NCBI GenBank assembly: GCA_002404155.1
Contig: DHJC01000018.1
Span: 51,822-92,637, forward strand
Source of the DNA: Chloroflexi bacterium UBA4730
Lineage (GTDB): Bacteria > Chloroflexota > Limnocylindria > P2-11E
DNA length: 40,816 bases
Direction: 5' to 3'
Shown here: positions 8,147 to 16,780 of the stretch, piece after piece
How positions within the stretch are numbered: position 1 is the first letter of the stretch
Layout of the letters: every line of letters starts with the position of its first letter
Position numbers and translations under genes: made by a program
Notes under the pieces: generated by a model
Seen by the model: only the letters and a program-made list of their open reading frames with translations
What the model was told of the DNA's origin: nothing
Databases searched by the model: none

Positions 8147-9159
8147 GCCGCGAGACCCTCGACGTACGGAAGCTTGAGCGCGAACAGCTCGAGCATCGCG
8201 CGGGCGTTCGCGTTCCAGAAGAGATCGCGGCGCAGCCGCTGGATCAGGAGCGCGGTGTCGACGAGCTCCCGCGGATCGGCCCCCGCGGCGATCTTCGCGA
8301 TCTGGCCCGCCCGGTCGGGACGCAGCGGCGCGTCCTCGAGGCCGCGCGCGCGGACGGCCGCATCGCGGATGAGCTCGGCCCAATGATCGAACCGCACGTC
8401 GATGGCGGCTGACCGCTTGCGTGGATCGACCTCGTCAGCGAGGTCGACCGCCCACGCGAAGCGGGCGGTGAGTCCGCTGCCCACGAGGTCGAACAGCTCC
8501 TTCTCGTACGCACGGCGCGCGGACCGCTCGCCCTCGTCGCTCGCGAGACGGAGCGCGATGCCCGGCCGTCCGCCCGAGGCGCCGGCGATCGCATCCGCGT
8601 CCTTCACGTTCCGGGACCTGAGCGCGGCCGCGATCTCGGCCGTGGCGACCGATCGCAGCACGAGCGGCTGGAGGCGCGACCGGATGGTGTCGAACAGCGA
8701 TTCCGGCGACAACGTGATCATCGTCAGGACGGCGTGCTTCGGCGGCTCCTCGAGCGTCTTCAGCAGCGCGACCTGGGCCGGCTCGCTGAGTTCGGCCGCG
8801 TCGTCGATGATCACCAGCCGGTGTCGCCCTTCGAGCGGCCGCAACGCGAGGTCCTGCTGCATTGCGCGGATCCGATCGATCTCGATCGTCTTGTTGGCGG
8901 GATCTCGCTCGACGAGCATGACGTCCGGGTGCACATAGCGCTCGATCTTGAGGCACGAGAGGCAGGTGCCACACCCGCCGGCCGGCCGTTTGGGATCGAG
9001 GCAGTTGAGCGTCTGGGCCAAGCGCAGCGCGATGGTGCGTTTCCCGATGGACGCGGGACCAAAGATGCCATACGCGTGCGCGACGTCGCCGCGTGAGGCG
9101 CGCGCGCCGAGTCGCTCGAGCATGGCGCGCTGGCCAATGACTCCCCGCATCGCGGTCAT
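8143..9159 (-). CDS. holB: DNA polymerase III delta' subunit-like AAA+ protein
   Basis: Clamp-loader subunit. The N-terminal VIGQRAMLERL leads into a P-loop-like GPASIGKRTIALRLA. A four-cysteine zinc module follows (NCLDPKRPAGGCGTCLSC), then the Walker B region RLVIIDDAAELSEPAQVALL, and the sensor region LLKTLEEPPKHAVLTMITLS with SRLQPLVL. The C-terminal part is helical and divergent, as in Gram-positive delta' proteins. 338 residues. The ATG at 9159-9157 overlaps the stop of the glycosyltransferase gene (ATGA); a second ATG at 9150 is possible. It is coupled by ATGA to ricT downstream. Confidence 0.9.
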   Translation of the reverse strand: MTAMRGVIGQRAMLERLGARASRGDVAHAYGIFGPASIGKRTIALRLAQTLNCLDPKRPAGGCGTCLSCLKIERYVHPDVMLVERDPANKTIEIDRIRAMQQDLALRPLEGRHRLVIIDDAAELSEPAQVALLKTLEEPPKHAVLTMITLSPESLFDTIRSRLQPLVLRSVATAEIAAALRSRNVKDADAIAGASGGRPGIALRLASDEGERSARRAYEKELFDLVGSGLTARFAWAVDLADEVDPRKRSAAIDVRFDHWAELIRDAAVRARGLEDAPLRPDRAGQIAKIAAGADPRELVDTALLIQRLRRDLFWNANARAMLELFALKLPYVEGLAA

Positions 9160-10256
9160 GCTAGCCGTGCGGCTTCGTATGCGACTTCGGTCCGCGCGGC
9201 GACGTCCGGCCACGTGAATCGCTCGTGCACCCGCCGGCGGCCCGAGGCACCCATCGCCGCTGCGCGGCGAGGATCGGCGAGCAGCGCGAGGATCGCGTCC
9301 GCGACCGCGCGCGGCTCGTTCGCGGCATGCAGGCCGTCGATCCCGTCGCGCACGACCTCTCGCAACGGCGGGATGTCCCCCGCGATCACCGGTCGTCCGG
9401 CGCACCACGCCTCCAGATACGTGTGGCCGAACGTCTCGTGGTCCGATGGCATCGCGAAGATCGTCGCGCGCGCGTACGCCTCGGCCTTCCGCTCTTCACT
9501 CACGATCCCCGGCTCCGACCATCGCGCGTCGGGCAGCGGCGCCGGTCCGAGGAATCGCCGCTGCCCGATCACGATGAAGCGCGCGTCCGGCCGCTCGCGC
9601 CAGACGAGCCGGGCCGCACCGCGGAGCGCGTCGTAGCCCTTGTAGCGCTCCTTTCTGCCGACGAACAGGACTGTTGAAGGGTCGGGCGCCCGATCGGGGA
9701 TGGGCGCCGTCATGATCGGGCCGACGCCGGTCACGAACGCGCGCCCGGCACCGCGCGCCCGGTACCACGCGGCCTCCCACTCGGTCAGGCCGATCACCGC
9801 CGCGTCGCGCCGGTAGCGCGCGACATCGGCTGCGCCGTCGCCCGAGAACGGCTGGCCTGGGTGCACGAGCGGCGTCTCGACGAACGCGGCCCCCGCGACT
9901 CGCGCGGCGCGCTCGTAGGGTCCCGCCCACTCGCGCGCAAGGCAATGCACCACGTCCGCGCCCGCGATCGCAGCACGCAGCCGGTCCGGACGGACGAGCG
10001 AGACGGGCAGCGTGCCCTCGAGCAGCGCGGCGGGACTCGCGATGAACCGGTAGGTCAGGCCGGCGTCATCGATGACGACATCACCGCGCGGCGCGTCGTA
10101 CACGCGGGCGGGGATGCCGGTCCGGCGGACGGCGGGGCGCAGGCCGACGAGCGTCACGTCGTGCCCGCGATCGCGGAGGGCCGCCCCGAGCGCGCGGGCC
10201 TGCGCTTCGGATCCACCCACCGTCGAGAGCAGCTTCTTCGCGATGACGACGCGCAC
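9156..10256 (-). CDS. GT4-like glycosyltransferase, copy 2
   Basis: GT-B fold glycosyltransferase, 366 residues. The N-terminus MRVVIAKKLLSTVGGSEAQA has the GGSE loop of the acceptor domain. The C-terminal Rossmann domain has TVLFVGRKERYKGYDAL, then MPSDHETFGHTYLEAWCAGRPVIAGDIPPLREVV, which contains the nucleotide-sugar binding E-x7-E motif. It is a paralogue of the gene immediately upstream: GGSE, GVGP, FVGRKERYKGY and the HETFG segment are shared. Substrate unknown; membrane or surface glycan assembly is inference. The GTG start has TAGGCT seven bases before it, but that TAG is the stop of the previous gene. No transmembrane helix. Confidence 0.9.
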   Translation of the reverse strand: MRVVIAKKLLSTVGGSEAQARALGAALRDRGHDVTLVGLRPAVRRTGIPARVYDAPRGDVVIDDAGLTYRFIASPAALLEGTLPVSLVRPDRLRAAIAGADVVHCLAREWAGPYERAARVAGAAFVETPLVHPGQPFSGDGAADVARYRRDAAVIGLTEWEAAWYRARGAGRAFVTGVGPIMTAPIPDRAPDPSTVLFVGRKERYKGYDALRGAARLVWRERPDARFIVIGQRRFLGPAPLPDARWSEPGIVSEERKAEAYARATIFAMPSDHETFGHTYLEAWCAGRPVIAGDIPPLREVVRDGIDGLHAANEPRAVADAILALLADPRRAAAMGASGRRRVHERFTWPDVAARTEVAYEAARLA

Positions 10257-10266
10257 GCGGCTGAGC

Positions 10267-11454
10267 CTAGGCGGCGGTCGTTTCCCGTTCGACGCCCATC
10301 GCGATCGCGTGCGCCTTCTCGACCCGATCCATCACCGCGCCCCAGCTCCAGCGTGTCTGGACCTTCGCGCGGCCGCGCTCGCCCATGGCCCGCGCCGTCG
10401 CCGGGTCGTCGAGGAGCCGCAGGATCGCGCGCGCGACCTCGTCGGCCCGCTGGCGGACGACGATGCCGTCGCTGCCATCGTCGATGACGTCGCGGAGCGC
10501 CGGGACGTCGCCACCGATGACCGGCTTGCCGTGCAGCCAGGCCTCGAGATAGCCGAGGCCGAAGGTCTCGTGGCGGGATGGCATCGCGAACAGCGAGCAC
10601 GCCTCGAGCGCAGCGTCCTTGTCGGCAACCGATGCGTTCTCCAAGTGGATGACGCGCTCGTCCGCGTAGCGCTGGAAGTCGTCGAAGAACGTCGAATAGA
10701 AGCCGGGGAGACCGATGAAGACGAATCGCGCGTTCGGGTGGGTGCGCCAGACGATCTCGGTCGCGTCCAGGAGCTGGATGTAGCCCTTGTACCGCTCCTT
10801 GCGTCCGACGTAGAGCACGATCGGCGCGTCCTCGGGGATGCCGTGACGCGCGCGGAACCGGGCGGCGTCGCCGCCCACGGTGGCGTTCGGTCCCATCCCC
10901 GTGGTGACGATGCGCGTGCCTTCGATGCCATGCGCCGCATGCCAGTCGCGCTCCCAGTCGGTCATCGTCGTGATGACGCTCGCACGGCGGTACCGCGCGA
11001 AGTCCGCCGTCGTGTCGCCACCGTGGAACTGGCCAGGGTGGGCGAGCGGCGTGAGAGCGAGCGGGATGCCCAGCTCCTCGGCCACATCGATGCTCGAGTC
11101 GAGGTACTCCCGGCCGACGTTGTGGATGAGGTCGCGATCCTCGGCGTATCGCTCGAGCAGCTCGCCGCGCATGAGGTCGACGAGGGTCGTCGCGTCGGCC
11201 GCCATCCCGAGGATGCCGCCGCGTGGCTTCACCTGAACGACCTCGACGCCCTGATCGACGAACACGCGATGGTCCTCGTGCACGACCGGACCGAACGCGG
11301 CGCCGCGGTACGCGGCCTCTTCCTTGTCCGTCGGCCACGCGCACACGACGCGAACGTCATGTCCGCGCGCGGCGAGGCGCGTCGCGAACTGGTACGCGAG
11401 GCTCTCCGATCCGCCGATCGGGGAGTAGCCACGCTTCGTGAACAGCAGCCTCAT
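10267..11454 (-). CDS. GT4-like glycosyltransferase, copy 1
   Basis: 395-residue GT-B glycosyltransferase, tandem paralogue of the next gene on the minus strand. It starts MRLLFTKRGYSPIGGSESLA and carries IVLYVGRKERYKGYIQLLDA and MPSRHETFGLGYLEAWLHGKPVIGGDVPALRDVI split across the usual donor-binding helix. The pair probably acts in sequence on one glycan or on two related ones. The ATG start at 11454 lies 41 bases below the HNH gene. It is separated from copy 2 by only 10 bases, so the two share a transcript. Donor sugar cannot be read from sequence. Confidence 0.9.
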   Translation of the reverse strand: MRLLFTKRGYSPIGGSESLAYQFATRLAARGHDVRVVCAWPTDKEEAAYRGAAFGPVVHEDHRVFVDQGVEVVQVKPRGGILGMAADATTLVDLMRGELLERYAEDRDLIHNVGREYLDSSIDVAEELGIPLALTPLAHPGQFHGGDTTADFARYRRASVITTMTDWERDWHAAHGIEGTRIVTTGMGPNATVGGDAARFRARHGIPEDAPIVLYVGRKERYKGYIQLLDATEIVWRTHPNARFVFIGLPGFYSTFFDDFQRYADERVIHLENASVADKDAALEACSLFAMPSRHETFGLGYLEAWLHGKPVIGGDVPALRDVIDDGSDGIVVRQRADEVARAILRLLDDPATARAMGERGRAKVQTRWSWGAVMDRVEKAHAIAMGVERETTAA

Positions 11455-11494
11455 CGGACGAACATCGAACGCACGTGCGGTGCCAGTCTGCCGC

Positions 11495-12028
11495 TTAGGA
11501 AGCGGCCGCGGAGTCTTCGACGCCGAGGAACTTGAACCACTTGCGCTCCCCGGCCCGGATGTAGCTGGAGAAGAGATAGCTCGGCGTGGACGGCGGCCTG
11601 AAGGGCTGGCGGGCGAGCGTCATGTGCGACTCCTGCAGTGTCCGTCCACCTTTCTTGTGGTTGCAGCCCTTGCATGCCGCGACGACGTTCTCCCAGATGT
11701 GCTGGCCGCCGCGGTGCCGCGGGATCACGTGGTCGAGGGTGAGGTCGTGGCCGCGCTTCGCGCAGTACTGGCAGGTGTGGTCGTCGCGGACGAGGACTTC
11801 TTTGCGGGTCATCTTCAGAACTGGTCGCGGGCGCTTGATGTGATAGGCGAGCCGGATGACCGAGGGCGTGACGATCGATCTTCGTTCGCTGGTAACGATG
11901 TGCCCGTTCTGCTCGATGACAACGGCCTTCTGCTTGTCCAGGAGCACCACCGCGCGGCGTACGTTGCATACGTTCAACGGCTGGTAGTCCAGGTTGAGCA
12001 CGAGGACGTTCAGGTCGACCACGCCCAT
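11495..12028 (-). CDS. HNH endonuclease-family protein
   Basis: 177-residue protein of the stand-alone HNH family common in Gram-positive bacteria and cyanobacteria. The N-terminal VLVLNLDYQPLNVCNVRRAV is typical. The zinc and catalytic core is CQYCAKRGHDLTLDHVIPRHRGG, then ENVVAACKGCNHKKGGRTL, giving CxxC pairs and the H-N-H residues. The C-terminal end, SYLFSSYIRAGERKWFKFLG, is also conserved in close relatives. Not linked to a methylase or a known defence set here. The ATG start has TAAAAT exactly six bases upstream, so the mRNA is probably leaderless. Divergent from pdxS. Confidence 0.9.
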   Translation of the reverse strand: MGVVDLNVLVLNLDYQPLNVCNVRRAVVLLDKQKAVVIEQNGHIVTSERRSIVTPSVIRLAYHIKRPRPVLKMTRKEVLVRDDHTCQYCAKRGHDLTLDHVIPRHRGGQHIWENVVAACKGCNHKKGGRTLQESHMTLARQPFRPPSTPSYLFSSYIRAGERKWFKFLGVEDSAAAS

Positions 12029-12034
12029 GTTCCG

Positions 12035-12040
12035 ATTTTA
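12035..12040 (-). promoter_or_regulatory. Putative -10 element of the HNH gene
   Basis: TAAAAT on the minus strand, six bases before ATG 12028. It is the closest match to TATAAT among the leaderless-type hexamers in this window. Confidence 0.55.
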
Positions 12041-12052
12041 GGGGTGGAGCGG

Positions 12053-12058
12053 TACAAT
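12053..12058 (+). promoter_or_regulatory. Putative -10 element of pdxS
   Basis: TACAAT ten bases before the pdxS ATG. The 5' UTR would be only a few bases, and no ribosome site fits in it. Divergent from the HNH promoter 12 bases away. Confidence 0.5.
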
Positions 12059-12068
12059 TGGGTTTCCG

Positions 12069-12995
12069 ATGGCTCAGAACGGGAACGGACACCCTCGGGA
12101 CACTTCCAAGGCGACCTGGACGGTGAAATCAGGCCTCGCCCAGATGCTCAAGGGTGGGGTGATCATGGACGTCGTCACGGTCGAGCACGCGAAGATCGCC
12201 GAAGAGTCCGGAGCGGTCGCGGTCATGGCCCTCGAACGAGTCCCCTCCGACATCCGTAAGGAGGGTGGCGTGGCGCGGATGAGCGACCCGCAGCTCATCA
12301 GCGAGATCATGGACACCGTCACGATCCCGGTGATGGCGAAGGCGCGCATCGGCCATTTCGTCGAGGCGCAGGTGCTGCAGGCGATCGGCGTCGATTACGT
12401 GGACGAGAGCGAGGTCCTGACCCCCGCCGACGAGACATTCCACATCGACAAGAAGAAGTTCGACATCCCGTTCGTCTGCGGCGCACGCGATCTCGGCGAA
12501 GCGCTTCGCCGGATCAACGAAGGCGCGGCGATGATCCGCAGCAAGGGCGAGGCCGGCACCGGCAACATCGTCGAGGCCGTCCGTCACATCCGCGACATCA
12601 CCGGCGGCATCGAAGCCCTCGCGGGTCTCGATGAGTCGCAGCTTCGCGAGAAGGCGGCGGAGTACCGGGTGCCGCTCGATCTCGTGCGCGAGGTCGCGAA
12701 GGCGAAGAAGCTGCCGGTCGTGCTCTTCTGCGCCGGCGGGATCGCGACGCCCGCGGACGCTGCGCTGATGATGCAGCTCGGTGCGGAAGGTAACTTCGTC
12801 GGCAGCGGGATCTTCAAAGCGTCCGAGGATCCGAAGGACCAGCTCCGCCGCGCGAAAGCGATCGTCGAGGCCACGACGCATTTCATGGACCCGAAGCTCA
12901 TCGCCGAGGTCTCCCGTGGCCTCGGGCAGGCGATGCGCGGCATCGCTCTCGAGACGCTCGCCGCGGGCGAACGCCTTGCCGTCCGCGGTTGGTGA
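12069..12995 (+). CDS. pdxS: Pyridoxal 5'-phosphate synthase, synthase subunit PdxS
   Basis: Lyase subunit of the DXP-independent vitamin B6 pathway. It condenses ribose 5-phosphate, glyceraldehyde 3-phosphate and ammonia from PdxT. 308 residues with the family signatures throughout: VKSGLAQMLKGGVIMDVV, AVMALERVPSDIRKEGGVAR, PVMAKARIGHFVEAQVLQAI (with the active-site lysine), VDYVDESEVLTPADE, FVCGARDLGEALRRI and GNFVGSGIFK. It is an (alpha/beta)8 barrel that forms dodecamers. The gene overlaps pdxT. The ATG start is supported by the nearby TACAAT. A very secure call. Confidence 0.97.
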   Translation: MAQNGNGHPRDTSKATWTVKSGLAQMLKGGVIMDVVTVEHAKIAEESGAVAVMALERVPSDIRKEGGVARMSDPQLISEIMDTVTIPVMAKARIGHFVEAQVLQAIGVDYVDESEVLTPADETFHIDKKKFDIPFVCGARDLGEALRRINEGAAMIRSKGEAGTGNIVEAVRHIRDITGGIEALAGLDESQLREKAAEYRVPLDLVREVAKAKKLPVVLFCAGGIATPADAALMMQLGAEGNFVGSGIFKASEDPKDQLRRAKAIVEATTHFMDPKLIAEVSRGLGQAMRGIALETLAAGERLAVRGW

Positions 12996-13602
12996 CCGCT
13001 TAGCTCGCGCCGGCGTCCTCGGCCTTCAGGGCGATTTCCGCGAGCACATCGAGACCTTCCGGCGACTCGGGTCCGATGCTGTCGACGTCCGTCGCCCCGA
13101 ACAGCTCGATGCGATCGACGCGCTCGTCATCCCCGGCGGAGAGAGCACCACGATCGGAAAGCTCGCCTTGCATTACGGGTTCATCCCGAAGCTGCGCGAG
13201 CGCGTCGCCGAAGGCATGGCGGTGTGGGGCACCTGCGCGGGCGCGATCTTCATCGCCCGCGATGTTCCCGGTCATCCGCACCCGCTAGCCGGGCTGATGG
13301 ACATCCGCGTCCGCCGCAACGCGTTCGGACGGCAGCTCGACTCGTTCGAGGCGGACCTCGACGTGCCGCAGCTCGGGAGCGAGCCGTTCCACGCCGTGTT
13401 CATCCGCGCACCGCTCATCGAATCCGTGGGTCCGGGGGTCGAGGTGCTGGCGAAGCTGGACGATGCGGGGACCGGGGCCCCCGGGAGCGAAGCGACCATC
13501 GTCGCCGTACGTCAGGGCAATCTCATGGCGACGTCGTTCCACCCCGAGCTCACCCACGACGGCCGGTTCCACGAGTATTTCCTGAAGCTTGGCCGGAGCT
13601 AG
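12976..13602 (+). CDS. pdxT: Pyridoxal 5'-phosphate synthase, glutaminase subunit PdxT
   Basis: Class I glutamine amidotransferase that supplies ammonia to PdxS. It has GVLGLQGDFREHIETFRRLG, LVIPGGESTTIGKL, the nucleophile in WGTCAGAIFIA, and the His-Glu pair in FHPEL. There is no ATG or GTG in frame near the expected start, three residues before GVLGLQG. The nearest canonical start is TTG at 12976, which would overlap pdxS by 20 bases and add about 12 residues compared with typical PdxT. The exact start is therefore uncertain. About 208 residues from that TTG; the gene is otherwise intact. Confidence 0.92.
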   Translation: MPSAVGDRLARAGVLGLQGDFREHIETFRRLGSDAVDVRRPEQLDAIDALVIPGGESTTIGKLALHYGFIPKLRERVAEGMAVWGTCAGAIFIARDVPGHPHPLAGLMDIRVRRNAFGRQLDSFEADLDVPQLGSEPFHAVFIRAPLIESVGPGVEVLAKLDDAGTGAPGSEATIVAVRQGNLMATSFHPELTHDGRFHEYFLKLGRS

Positions 13603-13605
13603 CGC

Positions 13606-14619
13606 GTGCCGGTCCGGGCCGCGATGCTCACGGACCTGCCGCGCGTCACGCGCTTCCTCGCGAGCGCGAGCCGTGATCCGGACGCGATCCTCGGCTCGGT
13701 CCTGCCCCAGCCGCTCGTGTCGAGCGCGCTCGCCGGCTGGTGGAAGCTGCTGCCGGGGACGCTCGGGATGCGCGGCCGGCTGCGCCTATACGTCGAGGAG
13801 TACCGCGGCCGCCTCTGCGCGGTCGCCCTCATCTACAGCGGCCGGCGCCCCGAATGGGTCATCCTCGCGCTCGCCGCGGTGCCCGATCCGAGCGGCGCAG
13901 AAGGCTCGTTCAAGCTTCTCTCGCACATCTCGGCCTCGGCTGCGCAGCACGGGCAGCTGCGCCTGTTCGGCGCGGTCGCCGACGCCGGTCTCAGCGCGCC
14001 GGCCGCCGGTGCGGCACGAGCACGTGAGACGTTCTTCCAAGCCGGCTTCTACTCGTACACGCGCGAGACCTGGTTCGCGGCGCCACGGGCACCCCTTCGC
14101 GCTCCGGCGCGCACGCTCGATGGCCACTACGCGCGCCGCCGCGACGCGCACGACCTCTTCCGTTTCTATGCCGCGACGACTCCCCACGCGGTGCAGCGCG
14201 CCGAGCAGCTCACGGTCGAGGACTTTGATATCGGGCGTCGCGCGGGCGCATTCGATCCGCCGTTCCTCGTGAGCGGGAATCCGCTGGCGATGCGGCGCGA
14301 GACCACGATGGTCGTGGGCGCCGAGCCGCGCCTCGCCGCTTTCGGGGTGAGCTTCCGCGGCCTGAATGGCCACCCCCACGTGGTGAAGGCGCGATCCGTC
14401 GACGGCGATATCGACCTCGCGCGCGACGTCGTGCGCGCGACAACGCTGGAGCTGCCGGGCGGTCGGCTGATCACATCACCGGTCCGGTCCTATGAGGAAC
14501 ACGTTGCACGCGCGCTCCTTTCCGAGGGTTTCCGCGAGGTCGCGACGGCTATGCTGTTCGTCAAGGAACTGGCCGTTCGCATCGAAGAGCCGGCGTTGGC
14601 GCCGGCGGTGGTGAGATGA
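13606..14619 (+). CDS. GNAT-like protein of unknown substrate
   Basis: 337-residue soluble protein that I do not recognise as a named family. The start VRAAMLTDLPRVTRFLASAS resembles the opening of GNAT acetyltransferases, and two similar alpha/beta halves can be seen (about 1-160 and 170-330), with REETFFQAGFYSY-like and ALLSEGFREVATAMLFV endings typical of the last strands of GNAT folds. The acetyl-CoA loop is not obvious, so activity is uncertain. GTG start three bases after the pdxT stop. The end overlaps the next gene as ATGA. It is part of the pdxS-to-darA run. Confidence 0.65.
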   Translation: MPVRAAMLTDLPRVTRFLASASRDPDAILGSVLPQPLVSSALAGWWKLLPGTLGMRGRLRLYVEEYRGRLCAVALIYSGRRPEWVILALAAVPDPSGAEGSFKLLSHISASAAQHGQLRLFGAVADAGLSAPAAGAARARETFFQAGFYSYTRETWFAAPRAPLRAPARTLDGHYARRRDAHDLFRFYAATTPHAVQRAEQLTVEDFDIGRRAGAFDPPFLVSGNPLAMRRETTMVVGAEPRLAAFGVSFRGLNGHPHVVKARSVDGDIDLARDVVRATTLELPGGRLITSPVRSYEEHVARALLSEGFREVATAMLFVKELAVRIEEPALAPAVVR

Positions 14620-16133
14620 CGACCGAGCGTGAGGACCTCGACGCGATCCTGGATGCTCTTCCGCCCGACCTATGCCAGCGGGTGCGCGCGCTCGCTGACC
14701 TCAACGGCCTCCTCGAGATCGTCATTGATCTCGGTCGGATCCCCGAAGCACGCTTCGCCGGGCGCGAGGAGCAGTTGTCGCACCGCGAGGTGACCGCTGA
14801 GGACCTGGCCTACGTGATCTCGCGCATCGGTCAGTTCGGCGGCGATAACCGGGCCGGCATCGAGCGGACGCTGCACCGGATCAGCGCGCTCCGGAACCGC
14901 GCGGGCAAGGTGGTGGGGCTCACGCTCCGCGTCGGCCGCGCGATGTACGGGACGATGGAGATCATCCGCGATGTCGTCGAGGCGGGGAAGAGCATCCTGC
15001 TGCTCGGCCGCCCCGGCGTTGGCAAGACGACGCTGCTGCGCGAGGTCGCCCGCGTCCTTGCCGACGATCTCGGCAAGCGCGTGGTCATCGTCGATACATC
15101 GAACGAGATCGCGGGCGATGGCGACATCCCGCACCCCGGCATCGGCCGTGCGCGCCGGATGCAGGTCGCGACGCCGACGCTGCAGCACGCGGTGATGATC
15201 GAAGCGGTCGAGAACCACATGCCCGAGGTCATCGTCATCGACGAGATCGGGACGGAGCAGGAGGCCGTCGCGGCGCGCACGATCGCGGAGCGGGGCGTGC
15301 AGCTGGTGGCGACCGCGCACGGCAACACGCTCGAGAACCTCATGCTCAACCCGACGCTCTCGGACCTGATCGGCGGTATCCAGTCGGTCACGCTGTCCGA
15401 CGAAGAGGCGCGTCGCCGTGGCACCCAGAAGTCCGTGCTCGAGCGCAAGGCACCGCCGACGTTCCAGGTGCTCGTGGAGATCCAGGGCTATCAGAAGCTC
15501 GCGATCTATCACGACGTCGCCCAGACGGTCGATGCCGTCCTGCTCGGCAATCCGGTCGCGCCGGAGCTGCGCGAGCGGGAGGGCGCCGGCGACGTGAAGG
15601 TCTCCAGCGGCAGGGCCTCGCGCGAGCCGGCCGAGGCCGTCGAGCGCCGGAGCACGCCGCGCGCGCCAAGCATGGGCATCCGCGAGACGGTGAAGGTGTA
15701 CCCCTTCGGGATCTCGTGGTCGCGCCTCGAGGACGCCGCGCGTGGCCTGGATCTGCCGGTCGCGATCGTGCGCGAACCCGAGGATGCCGACGTCGTCATC
15801 ACGCTGAAGAACTACTACCGGCGCAAGACGCCGCGCCTGCGCAACGCCGAGTCGAACGGCGTCCCGATCTACGTCGCGCGGAGCAACTCGTCGTCGCAGA
15901 TCGCGAGCGCGCTCACGAGCGTCTTCGAGCTTCGCCGCGGACCGGAGGAGGATGCGCTGGACGAGACGCGCGAAGCCATCGACGCCGTCGCGAACGGCGC
16001 CCGGGATGAGGTGGAGCTCGAGGCGCAGAACGCGTACGTCCGGAAGCTGCAGCACGAGCTCATCGAGCGCGCGAACCTCAGCTCACGGAGCACCGGTCAC
16101 GAGCCCTACCGTCGCGTCCAGATCTATAAGTGA
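14616..16133 (+). CDS. SpoIIIAA/Ycf45-like ATPase with C-terminal R3H domain
   Basis: 505-residue P-loop ATPase. The N-terminal part resembles SpoIIIAA and chloroplast Ycf45. Walker A is GRPGVGKTT (about 131-139), then VVIVDTSNEIAGDGDIPHPG, IGRARRM, and VIVIDEIGTEQEA as Walker B. AERGVQLVATAHGNTLENL follows. A linker near 330-350 leads to a basic region and a C-terminal R3H-type segment (VELEAQNAYVRKLQHELIER ... GHEPYRRVQIYK) expected to bind single-stranded nucleic acid. The family is widespread in Terrabacteria and its role is not settled. ATG overlaps the previous stop (ATGA); tmk follows through a GTGA overlap. Confidence 0.9.
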   Translation: MTTEREDLDAILDALPPDLCQRVRALADLNGLLEIVIDLGRIPEARFAGREEQLSHREVTAEDLAYVISRIGQFGGDNRAGIERTLHRISALRNRAGKVVGLTLRVGRAMYGTMEIIRDVVEAGKSILLLGRPGVGKTTLLREVARVLADDLGKRVVIVDTSNEIAGDGDIPHPGIGRARRMQVATPTLQHAVMIEAVENHMPEVIVIDEIGTEQEAVAARTIAERGVQLVATAHGNTLENLMLNPTLSDLIGGIQSVTLSDEEARRRGTQKSVLERKAPPTFQVLVEIQGYQKLAIYHDVAQTVDAVLLGNPVAPELREREGAGDVKVSSGRASREPAEAVERRSTPRAPSMGIRETVKVYPFGISWSRLEDAARGLDLPVAIVREPEDADVVITLKNYYRRKTPRLRNAESNGVPIYVARSNSSSQIASALTSVFELRRGPEEDALDETREAIDAVANGARDEVELEAQNAYVRKLQHELIERANLSSRSTGHEPYRRVQIYK

Positions 16134-16780
16134 GCGGCCTCTTCCTCTCGTTTGAGGGCGGGGAGGCCTCGGGCAAGTCCGTCCAGGCGCAGCGCCTCGC
16201 CGATTGGCTGCGATCGGGAGGCCGTGACGTCGTCTCGGTGCACGAGCCGGGCAGTACGCCGGTCGGGGAGCGCGTGCGCGACATCGTCCTGCACGCGCAG
16301 GAGATCCCGCTCGGTCCGAACGCGCAGGCGCTGTTGTACAGCACGGCGCGCGCGCAGCTCGTGCGGGACGTCATCCGCCCCGCGCTCGCCGCGGGCAAGA
16401 TCGTGATCGTCGATCGCTTCTACGACTCCACGCTCGCCTATCAAGGCTTTGGACACGGCGCCGACCTCGATCAGCTGCGCGCCGTCACGGACTTCGCGGT
16501 CGGCGACGTCCGCCCAGACCGGACGCTCCTGCTGGACCTCCCGGTCGAGGCCGCCGAGCAACGTGCGGCGACGAGGAAACCCGGGCGGGCCTGGGACCGG
16601 TTCGAGTCCGAAGCGCGTGCGTTCCACGAGCGGGTCCGCGAGGGTTACCGCCGGCTGGCCGAGGCTGAGCCCCGCCGGTTCGCCGTGATCCGTGCCGATC
16701 GCGACGTCGACGCCGTCGCCGCGGACGTGCGGAAAGAGGTCGAGCGGCTGCTGCCCGCTGCTACGCTCACGCCGCCATGA
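16130..16780 (+). CDS. tmk: Thymidylate kinase
   Basis: Converts dTMP to dTDP. FLSFEGGEASGKSVQAQRLA is the P-loop, with GEASGKS where many homologues have GxDGxGKS. SVHEPGSTPVGERVRDIV contains the conserved E-P-G. VIVDRFYDSTLAYQGFGHG is the DR(Y/F) motif, followed by PDRTLLLDLPVEAAEQRA and the LID region. 216 residues, normal length. GTG start overlaps the R3H ATPase stop (GTGA), and the stop overlaps darA (ATGA). The tmk-darA neighbourhood is conserved in Bacillus. Confidence 0.95.
   Translation: MSGLFLSFEGGEASGKSVQAQRLADWLRSGGRDVVSVHEPGSTPVGERVRDIVLHAQEIPLGPNAQALLYSTARAQLVRDVIRPALAAGKIVIVDRFYDSTLAYQGFGHGADLDQLRAVTDFAVGDVRPDRTLLLDLPVEAAEQRAATRKPGRAWDRFESEARAFHERVREGYRRLAEAEPRRFAVIRADRDVDAVAADVRKEVERLLPAATLTPP

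Noticed and set aside
11470..11479. Palindrome CGCACGTGCG between the HNH and glycosyltransferase genes as an operator
   Set aside because: A ten-base GC-rich palindrome is expected by chance in a window of this size, and no partner site is nearby.
14670..16055. Long antisense frame opposite the R3H ATPase gene
   Set aside because: Composition is that of a shadow frame, and the sense frame is a well-conserved ATPase.
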